From Flavobacterium ginsenosidimutans (GTDB lineage: Bacteria > Bacteroidota > Bacteroidia > Flavobacteriales > Flavobacteriaceae), in the NCBI RefSeq assembly GCF_003254625.1, contig NZ_QJRJ01000075.1:124001-188000 (forward strand): a DNA stretch of 64,000 bases. The letters are read 5' to 3'. This document shows, piece by piece, positions 35,069 to 43,503 of this stretch. Under the pieces are notes generated by a model that worked only from the letters and a program-made list of their open reading frames with translations, ran no database searches and had not been told where the DNA came from. The position numbers and the translations under genes are program-made. Position 1 is the stretch's first letter. The number at the start of each line of letters is the position of its first letter.

Positions 35069-36073
35069 ATGAATAAAAATCGAATTGACTATATAAAAAG
35101 ACGTTTTGCCTTTTGTAAACTCGCATTTCTTATTTTTGCTTTACAATCATTCAACTGTCAATCTCAACAAAACATGATAACACCACCTTATTTACAAAAA
35201 GGAGATACTGTAGCGCTTTTGGCAACAGCTAGAAAAAACATCGATGACAATTTAAAACCAACAATAGATTTATTGCATAGTTGGGGTTTAGAAGCCGTAA
35301 TTGGATCTACAATTGGATTGGATTATCATCAATTGGCTGGAACAGACGAACAAAGAGCTGCCGATTTTCAAAAGCAATTAGACAACCCGAATATTAAAGC
35401 AATTTGGTGTGTACGAGGCGGATACGGAACTGTTAGAATGTTAGATTTATTAGATTTTACCAAATTCAAACAGCATCCAAAATGGGTTATCGGTTTTAGT
35501 GACGTAACGGTTCTACATAATCATTTGAATACTATGGGTTACAAATCTATTCATGGTATTATGCCTGTAACGGTTCCTAGAGCGACTCCAGATGCTGTAA
35601 GCTCGTTAAAAGCCGCTTTATTTAACGAACCTATTTCCTACTCTATCAGCCCAACTCCTATGAATCGTTTAGGAAGTACTACTGGAGAATTAGTTGGCGG
35701 TAATTTATCTATTTTATACAGTTTATTAGGATCTCCATCGGCAATTGACTGCAAGGATAAAATTTTATTTATCGAAGATTTAGATGAATATCTTTATCAT
35801 ATTGACCGTATGATGATGAATCTAAAGCGCAATGGATGCATCGAAAACCTAAAAGGAATTATCATTGGCGGAATGACAAGCATGAAAGACAATGAAGTGC
35901 CTTGGGGGAAAAACGCTTTGGAAATTATTGATGATGTAACTAAAAAATACAATATTCCAGTAATTTTCAATTTCCCAGCTGGCCATATTAGAGACAACAG
36001 AGCTTTAATTATGGGAAATACCGTTTCTATAGAAGTTACAGCTTCTGGAAGTACGGTTACCTTCAAAAAATAA
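35069..36073 (+). CDS. LD-carboxypeptidase (peptidase S66 family), probable lipoprotein
   Basis: A 334-residue S66-family peptidase, which removes the terminal D-alanine from murein tetrapeptides during cell-wall recycling. The nucleophile is S144 in VIGFSDVTVLHNH; the Glu and His of the triad are in LFIEDLDEYLYHID (about 231-244) and FPAGHIRDN (about 303-311). CVRGGYG near 114-120 is a family signature. Unlike cytoplasmic LdcA it has an N-terminal hydrophobic segment ending in a lipobox-like LQSFNC (C30), so it is probably a periplasmic lipoprotein. The start follows the upstream stop by 50 bp. Confidence 0.85.
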   Translation: MNKNRIDYIKRRFAFCKLAFLIFALQSFNCQSQQNMITPPYLQKGDTVALLATARKNIDDNLKPTIDLLHSWGLEAVIGSTIGLDYHQLAGTDEQRAADFQKQLDNPNIKAIWCVRGGYGTVRMLDLLDFTKFKQHPKWVIGFSDVTVLHNHLNTMGYKSIHGIMPVTVPRATPDAVSSLKAALFNEPISYSISPTPMNRLGSTTGELVGGNLSILYSLLGSPSAIDCKDKILFIEDLDEYLYHIDRMMMNLKRNGCIENLKGIIIGGMTSMKDNEVPWGKNALEIIDDVTKKYNIPVIFNFPAGHIRDNRALIMGNTVSIEVTASGSTVTFKK

Positions 36074-36130
36074 TACCACACAATCCTTTTTAAGGAAACT
36101 CAAAAAATACCACATAAAAATCTCGGAAAG

Positions 36131-36178
36131 ACGCAAAGTCGCAAAGTTTTAAAATGCTTTGTGATTTTGCGTTTTTTC
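36131..36178 (+). terminator. Long GU-containing hairpin after the LD-carboxypeptidase gene
   Basis: ACGCAAAGTCGCAAAG (36131-36146) and CTTTGTGATTTTGCGT (36157-36172), a 16-bp stem in RNA with two G-U pairs, followed by TTTTTT. The sequence resembles the CGCAAAG repeats scattered in flavobacterial intergenic DNA. Confidence 0.6.
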
Positions 36179-36221
36179 GTGCAATAATTTCATTTAGTAA
36201 AAATAATTTCTACGATTCACA

Positions 36222-36249
36222 CTGAAAACTGTGACTGAGACTGAATACT
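36222..36249 (+). repeat. Single copy of the CAGTC-rich repeat arm
   Basis: 28 bp that match the right arm of the inverted repeat at 32696-32723 with two differences. It stops 6 bp before the start codon of the next gene (36256). Confidence 0.75.
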
Positions 36250-36255
36250 ACAACA

Positions 36256-36627
36256 ATGGCAGAACATAACGATTTAGGAAAATTAGGCGAAGATCTCGCA
36301 GCGGCTCATTTGGAAGAAAATGGATATTCTATTTTAGAACGAAACTTTGTAATCCAAAAAGCAGAAATAGATATAATTGCACAAAAAGATTCTGTCTTGG
36401 CAATTGTTGAAGTTAAAACTCGCTCGAGTTTAGATTTCGGTTCTCCGCAAGATTTTGTAAAGCAAAAAAAAATCCAATTACTTATTAAAGCAGTAAATGC
36501 CTACATAAACGATAGGGAAAAGGATTTTGCGGAAGATTTAGAAATCCGTTTTGATATCATTGCGGTCCATAAAAACGGGGAAACATTTGCAATTGAACAT
36601 CTTACAGACGCTTTTTATCACTTTTAA
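36256..36627 (+). CDS. UPF0102 (YraN-like) nuclease-fold protein
   Basis: A 123-residue protein of the UPF0102/YraN family. It starts with GKLGEDLAAAHLEENGY and has the endonuclease-like core AEIDIIAQKDSVLAIVEVKTRSS in parts (metal-binding Asp near 38 and ExK near 52-54), then the usual FGSPQDFVKQKKIQLL. The fold is that of Holliday-junction resolvases and restriction enzymes; a DNA-processing role is expected but not settled. Length normal. The repeat copy right before the ATG may contain part of its leader. Confidence 0.88.
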   Translation: MAEHNDLGKLGEDLAAAHLEENGYSILERNFVIQKAEIDIIAQKDSVLAIVEVKTRSSLDFGSPQDFVKQKKIQLLIKAVNAYINDREKDFAEDLEIRFDIIAVHKNGETFAIEHLTDAFYHF

Positions 36628-36648
36628 CATATTTTTTTATTGTTATAA

Positions 36649-36679
36649 TTGTAACAATTTGTTTTTTTATTTATATTTG
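36649..36679 (+). promoter_or_regulatory. Promoter of the ACT-like protein gene
   Basis: TTG at 36649-36651 and TATATTTG at 36672-36679 with a 20-bp spacer. The leader would be about 60 nt. Confidence 0.7.
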
Positions 36680-36744
36680 CAGAGAATTATAACATCGCAA
36701 TGTTAAATTAACAACCAACTGTTACCCAAAAAAAAAAAAGAATT

Positions 36745-37401
36745 ATGAAAACTGTTTCTTCTATTGTAGAAAACTACATTAAAACAAAACCATTTTTATT
36801 GAATGCCCTCTCGCTTGGAATTATTAACCTAACTTCACTTTCGCGAAATATTATGACCGAATTGGAAAGTGAATTTGGAAAAGAAGTAAAACAAGGAGCT
36901 GTTGTAATGTCTTTAAAACGACTGACGGAAGAACTAGACTTTAAACTTAACCACAAAATCAATAAAGTAATTAAGAATATTGGTGAAATCACTGTTCGCT
37001 CTGAGCTTACAGATTACACTTTTGCTGCTTCAGAAACTGTTTTGAACAAACAAGCAGATTTAATCTCTGATATTAATGCTTTATCTGATATTTTTTATAC
37101 CTCATCTCGTGGTGTAAACGAAACTAATATCGTTGTCAGCAGTAGTGTAAATCACTTAGTTGAGAAGCACTTTATGAGAGAAAAATTAATCCAGAAATTA
37201 GATAATTTGGCTTCAATTACTGTAAAATTACCAAAAGAAAACATTGTTGTTCCTGGTATTTATTACTTCATTTTCCAACGTTTGGCTTGGGAAGGAATTA
37301 TCATTAATGAGGTAATTTCGACTTCAAATGAGTTTACTATTTTAGTTGGAGAAGATCAAGTTGATGTAGCTTTTAAAGTTATCAAAGATTTGAAAAACTA
37401 A
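36745..37401 (+). CDS. ACT-domain-like protein, 218 residues, unknown role
   Basis: No signal peptide or membrane segment is visible, so it is cytoplasmic. The N-terminal half is helical (NALSLGIINLTSLSRNIMTEL; KQGAVVMSLKRLTEELD) and looks like a small winged-helix or regulatory domain. The C-terminal part (about 155-218, VPGIYYFIFQRLAWEGIIINEVISTS then EFTILVGEDQVDVAFKVIKDL) has the beta-alpha-beta order and wording of an ACT domain as found in aspartate kinases, but no kinase domain is present. In Bacteroidota such proteins are sometimes mislabelled aspartate kinase. An amino-acid-sensing regulator is possible. It has a good promoter and two tandem terminators. Confidence 0.6.
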   Translation: MKTVSSIVENYIKTKPFLLNALSLGIINLTSLSRNIMTELESEFGKEVKQGAVVMSLKRLTEELDFKLNHKINKVIKNIGEITVRSELTDYTFAASETVLNKQADLISDINALSDIFYTSSRGVNETNIVVSSSVNHLVEKHFMREKLIQKLDNLASITVKLPKENIVVPGIYYFIFQRLAWEGIIINEVISTSNEFTILVGEDQVDVAFKVIKDLKN

Positions 37402-37418
37402 TTCGTAAAAGAATATTT

Positions 37419-37486
37419 AGAATCATTTTTTGATTCTTTTTATAACACAAATCCTTTTGTCTTTTTAAAAGATAAAAGGATTTTTT
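37419..37486 (+). terminator. Two tandem terminators after the ACT-like gene
   Basis: First stem AGAATCA / TGATTCT (37419-37425, 37431-37437) with T run; second stem AAATCCTTTT / AAAAGGATTT (37449-37458, 37474-37483) with T run. Together they isolate the downstream sigma-factor locus. Confidence 0.75.
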
Positions 37487-37686
37487 CTTTAAATATTACT
37501 CATTTTCGAAATAGATTTAATATTTCGCAGATAAGAATATTCTCAAAAGTGATATTCTCAATTAAAATTTATTTCGCAAAAGCGTCATTAAGACACTTAC
37601 TTGTATAAAAGCGACCTGCGAGTGCTTTTTGTATCTTTCGTTTAAAAATTAACTCAAAAATCAGAATTAAGTTTTTTTATATATAA
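37487..37686. other. AT-rich spacer before the sigma-factor promoter
   Basis: Part of a 386-bp gap between the ACT-like gene and the sigma gene. Apart from the tandem terminators and the promoter at 37687-37716 I see no ORF and only weak partial repeats (ATATTCTCAA twice, near 37548 and 37563). Confidence 0.5.
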
Positions 37687-37716
37687 TTTGTTGCGAATAA
37701 TATTTTTATATATTTG
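37687..37716 (+). promoter_or_regulatory. Promoter of the ECF sigma gene
   Basis: TTTG at 37687-37690 and TATATTTG at 37709-37716 with an 18-bp spacer, of the housekeeping kind. It lies 71 bp before the proposed TTG start. Confidence 0.65.
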
Positions 37717-37787
37717 CGATGAAGTCAGACACAAGACCTCTTATTTTGATAGTTTAATACAATTAAAATTAAATAAAGCGAATTAAA

Positions 37788-38351
37788 TTGTTAGAAGCTG
37801 CCAACCATAGTGAAAAATTATTGGTAAGTGAACTCAAAAATGGAAACGAAAAAGCTTTTCGTCAACTTTTTGATTTATACCACCAAGATATTTATGGGTA
37901 CAGCATTAGTCTTCTAAAATCAAAAGAAGCCGCAGAGGAGAATGTACAGGATGTTTTTATGAAGGTTTGGCTTAATCGCGAAAGTTTAGATATAGAACAA
38001 TCATTTAAGGCCTATATTTTTACAATTGCACGAAATCAGGCTTTTAATGTTTTGAATAAAGCAGCAAATGAAGTTATTTTAAAAGAAGCTGTTTTTTATG
38101 AAAGCCAAAAATCACATGAATATGGAGATTATGCTATTCGGGAAGCCGACTGCAAAAAACTCCAAAAACAAGCTATAAAACAGCTTCCTCCTAAACGACG
38201 GCAGATTTTTAAAATGTCACGGAAAAAAGGAATGAGCTATGAAGAAATAAGTCAGGAACTCGGAATTTCAATAAATACAGTCCGAAACCAAATGAGTAAA
38301 GCGCTCGAATCGATGCGCGGTTTTTTTCAACTTCACGATGAAATTATCTAA
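37788..38351 (+). CDS. ECF RNA polymerase sigma factor (FecI-like)
   Basis: A 187-residue extracytoplasmic-function sigma factor. Region 2 (about residues 25-95) has FRQLFDLYHQDIYGYSISLL, AEENVQDVFMKVW and FKAYIFTIARNQAFNVLNK; region 4 (about 125-180) has LPPKRRQIFKMSRKKGMSYEEIS and ELGISINTVRNQMSKAL. No ATG is available before residue 60, so the start must be TTG (37788) or another non-ATG codon. With the FecR gene and an STN-type SusC downstream it forms the usual Bacteroidota trans-envelope switch: substrate binding at SusC releases the sigma factor. A terminator ends the gene, so the rest of the locus needs its own promoter. Confidence 0.9.
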   Translation: MLEAANHSEKLLVSELKNGNEKAFRQLFDLYHQDIYGYSISLLKSKEAAEENVQDVFMKVWLNRESLDIEQSFKAYIFTIARNQAFNVLNKAANEVILKEAVFYESQKSHEYGDYAIREADCKKLQKQAIKQLPPKRRQIFKMSRKKGMSYEEISQELGISINTVRNQMSKALESMRGFFQLHDEII

Positions 38352-38373
38352 CCAAAACCACAAATATTACCCT

Positions 38374-38404
38374 AAAAATCACTCTTCGGAGTGATTTTTT
38401 TTTT
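38374..38404 (+). terminator. Terminator of the ECF sigma gene
   Basis: AAAAATCACTC (38374-38384), loop TTCG, GAGTGATTTTT (38389-38399), then T. Confidence 0.85.
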
Positions 38405-38430
38405 GAATGCTTTTAAAACTTCACTCAATC

Positions 38431-38747
38431 TTGTCATCCTGAGGAACGAAGGATCACACAAGAAATTCCACAATCAAAATCGATAACTTTTGTCATCTTC
38501 TATTGATTTTCCCTAGTAAAAATGAAAAAAAGAATCGTGAATAAACCTCTTTGCTCGCGAGAGGGATGGGAGCAAGCTACCGAAGTAGCGCGGACAGCCC
38601 GACAGCATTAGGAAAAGGGGCGAATAAAGACAAAGATAGTTGGCCCCTTTTTCTAATGCTGGCTCGCCCAAAATATCTTTTTATATTCAGATTGGGAGAT
38701 TTCTTTGTCGATTTTCTTGTGTGATCCTTCGTTCCTCAGGATGACAA
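38431..38747. mobile_element. MITE-like element with 35-bp perfect terminal inverted repeats
   Basis: A 317-bp element with no ORF. Terminal repeats 38431-38465 and 38713-38747 are exact reverse complements (35 of 35), beginning TTGTCATCCTGAGGAACG. Inside are a second inverted repeat (18-bp arms 38604-38621 and 38643-38660, one mismatch) and a small hairpin GCTAC-CGAA-GTAGC at 38576-38589. The G+C is clearly higher than in the surroundings. It lies between the sigma and anti-sigma genes. It could be a non-autonomous transposon or an intergenic repeat with a structured RNA; no transposase or clear target-site duplication is visible. Confidence 0.7.
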
Positions 38748-38913
38748 AATGCATTTAATTATTGTTTCTTTAAAAAATAAATTTTTGCATTTCTATAAAA
38801 ATCAACACATTAAGAAATTAAAAATGTTAAAATTTAAAAATTTATAACGTTTGAGTAGTACTCCACTCCTCTTCATCTGTATTATAGAAACACAGAACCT
38901 AAAAACATTCTTA
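38748..38913. other. AT-rich spacer between the MITE-like element and the FecR gene
   Basis: With the element itself it makes a gap of about 560 bp between the sigma and anti-sigma genes. No convincing TAnnTTTG promoter is visible; an ECF-dependent promoter of unknown sequence may lie here. Confidence 0.4.
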
Positions 38914-40092
38914 ATGAATTCAAATTCTGAAATAAAAACGCTTTTAGAGAAGTTTATTTTAAATCAATGCACTGCGCAAGAAACTGAGCAGGTTATCGCT
39001 TATTGCCGAGAAAATAATCTTACTGAGGATTTTCCGACGGTTGAAGAAGTGAAAAATCTATTGATCGAAATGCCAAAAATGGGTGAGCAAAAGGCTGATT
39101 CCATTTTCAATACTATTTTATCTGCTTCAAAAGAACAAGAAACAGTAATTGAATTACAGCCTAGAAAATCAAATTATAGAAAATACATTTCTATTGCGGC
39201 TTCTGTAGTTGTTTTACTGGGAATTGGTTTTTTCTATAAACAAAACATGGCTAACAAAGCTGTTGAACAAAAATTCGATTTTAAAAGCTCAGATATTGTT
39301 TTACAATTAGAAAATGGAGAAACTCAGATTATTTCTGAAAACAATTCATCTAATGTAAAAGATGCGAAGGGAAATATCGTTGGAAATCAAAATGGAGATA
39401 AATTAGTTTACGGAAATGGTTCGGATTCTGAAAAACTGGTTTACAATATCATCAAAATTCCATACGGAAAAAAATTCCGTCTTCAATTATCTGACGGAAC
39501 ATTTGTTCACTTAAACTCTGGAACCACTTTAAAATATCCTGTAAAATTTATCGCTGGCGAAAACAGACAAGTTTTTCTTGATGGAGAAGCATTTTTTGAT
39601 GTTGCAAAAGATAAAAAACATCCGTTTATAGTCAATGCTGACGAATTGAATGTTCGTGTTTTAGGAACGCATTTCAACGTTTCAAATTATCCTGAAGATG
39701 CTGCAACTGATGTTGTTTTGGTTGAAGGTTCTGTTGGAATGTATCAATCTAACGAAGAATTTGATGCTTCTAAAAACATCATTTTGAAACCTGGTTTTAA
39801 AGGAAGTTTCAATAGAGAAAATGCTAAAATTTCGACTAAAGCAGTTATCACAGATATCTACACTTCTTGGATAGACGGCGGATTGACCTTTAGAAATATG
39901 ACTTTCAGAAACATTATTACGAAGTTGGAAAGACGCTACAACGTTACAATCATCAACAAAAATGAAAAATTGGCTAACGAGAAATTCAATGCCAGCTTTA
40001 AAGACGAATCAATTGAAAATGTTATGAGTTATTTTAACGATATCCACGGCATTAATTACACAATAAAAAACAATCAAATACTAATTAAATAA
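38914..40092 (+). CDS. FecR-family anti-sigma factor
   Basis: A 392-residue inner-membrane anti-sigma factor. The cytoplasmic N-terminal part (about 1-88) would bind the ECF sigma factor; a single membrane helix (about 91-108, ISIAASVVVLLGIGFF) leads to the periplasmic FecR domain (about 178-275, with FRLQLSDGTFVHLNSGTTLKYP and VNADELNVRVLGTHFNV) and a C-terminal DUF4974-type STN-like domain (about 318-390, LTFRNMTFRNIITKLERRYNV). The open frame reaches back to a TTG at 38851, but ATG 38914 (MNSNSEIKTLL) is the natural start. It would receive the signal from the STN domain of the SusC protein downstream. Confidence 0.92.
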   Translation: MNSNSEIKTLLEKFILNQCTAQETEQVIAYCRENNLTEDFPTVEEVKNLLIEMPKMGEQKADSIFNTILSASKEQETVIELQPRKSNYRKYISIAASVVVLLGIGFFYKQNMANKAVEQKFDFKSSDIVLQLENGETQIISENNSSNVKDAKGNIVGNQNGDKLVYGNGSDSEKLVYNIIKIPYGKKFRLQLSDGTFVHLNSGTTLKYPVKFIAGENRQVFLDGEAFFDVAKDKKHPFIVNADELNVRVLGTHFNVSNYPEDAATDVVLVEGSVGMYQSNEEFDASKNIILKPGFKGSFNRENAKISTKAVITDIYTSWIDGGLTFRNMTFRNIITKLERRYNVTIINKNEKLANEKFNASFKDESIENVMSYFNDIHGINYTIKNNQILIK

Positions 40093-40142
40093 CCACTAAA
40101 ACCAATAAAAAATATGAAGAAATAACATTATGGAAATAAAAA

Positions 40143-40173
40143 AATCGGAAAGAGCTGCGAACAATTTCCGATT
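40143..40173 (+). promoter_or_regulatory. Leader hairpin before susC
   Basis: AATCGGAAA (40143-40151) and TTTCCGATT (40165-40173), 9-bp perfect arms with a 13-nt loop, 49 bp before the susC start and without a T run. It could be an RNA stability or processing site between fecR and susC. Confidence 0.45.
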
Positions 40174-40222
40174 AACTAAGTGATTGAATATAACGAATTA
40201 ACTACAATCAATTAACAAAATT

Positions 40223-43200
40223 ATGAAAAAAAAATCTAAGAATAATGGGTTTCTATACTCATTGTTCCAAAAAGACCTAAAATTGAAACTAACTACTCTA
40301 CTTATTTTGGTCGCCATGTTTAATATTAAAGCGAGTACTTATGCCCAAAAAACAAAGGTTACTCTCGAATTAAACAATTCAACAATCGAAAAGGTTATTG
40401 AGACCATTGAACAAAAAACTGATTTCAGATTTATTTACAAATTGAACGATATCGACTTAGATCGAACGGTTTCGATTTCTGTAAAAGATCAGTCTATATA
40501 TGTTGTTTTAGATAAAATTTTTAAAGGAACTCCTACCGAATTTAAAATTCGTGACACTCAAATTATCCTTAAAAAACCAGAACTTAAAACACAGGTAATA
40601 GAATTTCAAAAGCAAACTGTTTCGGGTGTAATTACAGACGAAAACGGAATGCCTTTGCCTGGAGCTTCTGTTATTGAAGAAGGAACAAAAAACGGAATGG
40701 TTACCGATTTTGATGGAAAATACAAACTTACTGTAGAAAGCAGCCAGTCGGTTATTATTGTTTCTTTTGTTGGATACAAAGAGAAAAAAGTAACTGCAAA
40801 TCAGTCTGTAATAAACATTCAGCTTCTTCCAGATGCGACTGACTTACAAGAAATTGTAGTAGTTGGTTACGGTACAGCAACAAAAAGAGATGTTACTGGA
40901 GCTGTTTCTTCTATTGGTGCAAAAGACATGAATCAAGGAGCAATCGTGAATCCGTTGCAATTGATTTCGGGAAAAGCGGCAGGTGTTAACATTACGCAAT
41001 TAGGAAGTGAGCCAGGTAATGGACCAAGCGTTCGTATTCGTGGTATTTCATCTTTAATTGGTGGAAGCGATCCTTTAGTAGTTGTTGACGGAATTCAAGG
41101 AAATATGGATTTGCTAAACCAAGTTCCGCCTAGCGAAATTGAAAGTTTTGATATTTTAAAAGATGCTTCTGCAACTGCAATTTATGGTTCTCGCGGTGCG
41201 CCAGGTGTAATTATCATTACTACGAAAAAGAATAAAGCGGGTAAAACTACAATGGAATATATTGGTTCTACCTCTTTAGATTTTATTCCGAAGAAATTAG
41301 ATATGCTAAATGCCGATGAATGGTGGGCTGCGGCACAAAGTGTTAGTGTTCCTGCATCTGCAAATCATGGTTCAAATACAGATTGGTACGGAATTTTAAC
41401 GCAAACTGGAATTACACAAACTCATACTTTGTCTTTTGGCGGAGGAACAGATAAATTCAGTTATAGAGCTTCCTTATCAGCAATTTTACAAGATGGAGTT
41501 GTTATTAATTCAAACAACAAAAAATACATCGGCCGTATTCAGGCAACTCAATTAGCTTTGGATGACAAATTAAAATTAACTTTCAATTTAAATACCGGAA
41601 TTAACAATACAACAAGTATTATTCAAAGTGTTGGAACTGCGGCTTATACTTCAAATTTAATTACAAATGCTTATTTAGTTAGACCAACAGATCCTGTTTT
41701 CAATACTGATGGAACTTATTTTACAGATTCAAATGTATTTCAATATTTAAACCCTTACGCGGCGGCACAAACTACCACAAATGAGGCGCAAAATGACAAC
41801 TTATTTGGAAGTTTAAAAGCCGATTTGGACTTAGCTAAAGGTTTAACATTAAACTGGTTTGGAAGCTGGAGAAAAACAAATGTAACATACGGTTATTTCC
41901 AACCTATAGAATCAACTGTTGCTTATGCAATTGATCAAAATGGTTTTGCGAATATTAGAAACCAAAGACAAAATGAAAAGTTAACCAACTTAAGTCTTAA
42001 TTACAAAAAGACATTTGGTGTACATACCATTAATGCCTTAGGTTTATACGAATGGCAAAATCAGATGTATCAAGGAAATTATGCCCAAGCAAGAGGTTTT
42101 ATGAATGATAAAACAACTTACAATGCATTACAATTGGGAGATTTGTCAAAAGTTCGTCCTGGGGATATTGAATCATACAAAAATGACAGAACATTAGTTT
42201 CATTTTTAGCAAGAGTAAACTATTCTTTATTAGATCGTTATTTGGTTACTGCAAGTATCCGTCGTGATGGTTCGTCTGTATTTGGAGCTAACAACAAATG
42301 GGGAAATTTCCCTTCAGCATCGGTTGCTTGGCAAATTGACAAAGAGCCTTTCATGCAAAAGCAAAATGTTTTTGATGAGCTAAAAATTCGTGCGGGTTAC
42401 GGAGCAACTGGAAATCAGCAAGGTCTTCTTCCGCAGCAGTCTCTTTCATTGGTTGGAAACTCAGGAATCACTTATTTTGGAGGTCAGCCAATTACAAATT
42501 ACAGCATTTATCAAAACTCAAATGCCGACTTGAAATGGGAAACTAAAAAACAAACAAATTTAGGTCTTGATTTTGCTCTTTTCAATAATAGATTAAGAGG
42601 AACTGTAGATGTTTATACTTCTAAAACAGAAGATTTATTATTTGATTATACAGTACCTCAACCTCCATATCCTTATCCAACTATTAAGGCAAATGTTGGA
42701 AGTATTTCAAACAAAGGTATTGAGTTCTCGCTTGCTTACGATGTTATTAAATCGCAAAACAGTACGCTTACTTTGGCAGGAAACGTGGCATTCATGAAAA
42801 ATGAAGTTCTTAATTTAAATGGAAGCATTAATGGCGTTCCTTTAAATACTGATTATGTTGGCTGGGGAGCTGCAAACTCTTATTTAGTTAAAGGAAAACC
42901 AATTGGAGCGTTTTATATTTTAGAACATACAGGTAAAAACGAAAACAATGTTGAAACTGTTTTGGATCGTGATGGAAACGGTACAATTGATCAAGGTGCT
43001 AAAAGCCCTGATCGCTATTATGCAGGTTCAGCTTTACCAACTTATACTTTTGCGTTTAATCCTTCTTACAGATATAAAAACTTCGATGCTTCTATGTTAG
43101 TAAGAGGTTCTGGAGGAAATAAAATCTACAACGGATTACGTTCTAACTTAAGCAGATTGGAAAATATTGGTAAATCGAATGTTTTAGCTAGTGCAGTAGA

Positions 43201-43495
43201 AACAGGAATTTATACTTCTCCTTACGGTTCTGATTTATGGTTAGAAGATGGTTCTTTCGTTCGTTTAGAAAATCTTACAGCGGGATATAGTTTCCGTTTT
43301 ACAGATAAATATATTGATACTATTAGACTTTCACTTACAGGAAACAATTTATTCCTAATTACAGATTATTCAGGTATTGATCCAGAATTGAACGTAAGCG
43401 GAAGTGGCAGAACTGAAGATAACTTCGGTGGCGATAGAGGAATTTATCCTCGTACCAGAAGCGTGGCGTTTGGTTTGACTGTAAAATTTAAATAG
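40223..43495 (+). CDS. SusC-like TonB-dependent transporter with STN domain
   Basis: A 1090-residue outer-membrane transporter for oligosaccharides. An N-terminal signal region (about 1-42) is followed by an STN domain (about 45-115, LELNNSTIEKVIETIEQKTDF), which talks to the FecR protein; a carboxypeptidase-regulatory-like domain (about 130-205, VSGVITDENGMPLPGASV); the SusC-type plug start VVVGYGTATKRDVTGAVSSI (about 212-231); the plug with RIRGISSLIGGSDPLVVVDG; and the barrel ending SVAFGLTVKFK. It forms the lidded import complex with the SusD gene 8 bp downstream. The STN domain marks it as a signalling transporter under ECF sigma/anti-sigma control. Confidence 0.95.
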   Translation: MKKKSKNNGFLYSLFQKDLKLKLTTLLILVAMFNIKASTYAQKTKVTLELNNSTIEKVIETIEQKTDFRFIYKLNDIDLDRTVSISVKDQSIYVVLDKIFKGTPTEFKIRDTQIILKKPELKTQVIEFQKQTVSGVITDENGMPLPGASVIEEGTKNGMVTDFDGKYKLTVESSQSVIIVSFVGYKEKKVTANQSVINIQLLPDATDLQEIVVVGYGTATKRDVTGAVSSIGAKDMNQGAIVNPLQLISGKAAGVNITQLGSEPGNGPSVRIRGISSLIGGSDPLVVVDGIQGNMDLLNQVPPSEIESFDILKDASATAIYGSRGAPGVIIITTKKNKAGKTTMEYIGSTSLDFIPKKLDMLNADEWWAAAQSVSVPASANHGSNTDWYGILTQTGITQTHTLSFGGGTDKFSYRASLSAILQDGVVINSNNKKYIGRIQATQLALDDKLKLTFNLNTGINNTTSIIQSVGTAAYTSNLITNAYLVRPTDPVFNTDGTYFTDSNVFQYLNPYAAAQTTTNEAQNDNLFGSLKADLDLAKGLTLNWFGSWRKTNVTYGYFQPIESTVAYAIDQNGFANIRNQRQNEKLTNLSLNYKKTFGVHTINALGLYEWQNQMYQGNYAQARGFMNDKTTYNALQLGDLSKVRPGDIESYKNDRTLVSFLARVNYSLLDRYLVTASIRRDGSSVFGANNKWGNFPSASVAWQIDKEPFMQKQNVFDELKIRAGYGATGNQQGLLPQQSLSLVGNSGITYFGGQPITNYSIYQNSNADLKWETKKQTNLGLDFALFNNRLRGTVDVYTSKTEDLLFDYTVPQPPYPYPTIKANVGSISNKGIEFSLAYDVIKSQNSTLTLAGNVAFMKNEVLNLNGSINGVPLNTDYVGWGAANSYLVKGKPIGAFYILEHTGKNENNVETVLDRDGNGTIDQGAKSPDRYYAGSALPTYTFAFNPSYRYKNFDASMLVRGSGGNKIYNGLRSNLSRLENIGKSNVLASAVETGIYTSPYGSDLWLEDGSFVRLENLTAGYSFRFTDKYIDTIRLSLTGNNLFLITDYSGIDPELNVSGSGRTEDNFGGDRGIYPRTRSVAFGLTVKFK

Positions 43496-43503
43496 TAAAA
43501 AAC

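Noticed and set aside
38431..38747. Complete insertion sequence between sigma and anti-sigma genes
   Set aside because: There is no transposase frame in the 317 bp, so only a non-autonomous element or a structured repeat fits.
40130..40183. 17-codon ORF in the fecR-susC gap
   Set aside because: It is mostly made of the hairpin sequence, has no promoter or conserved feature that I can see, and could arise by chance.
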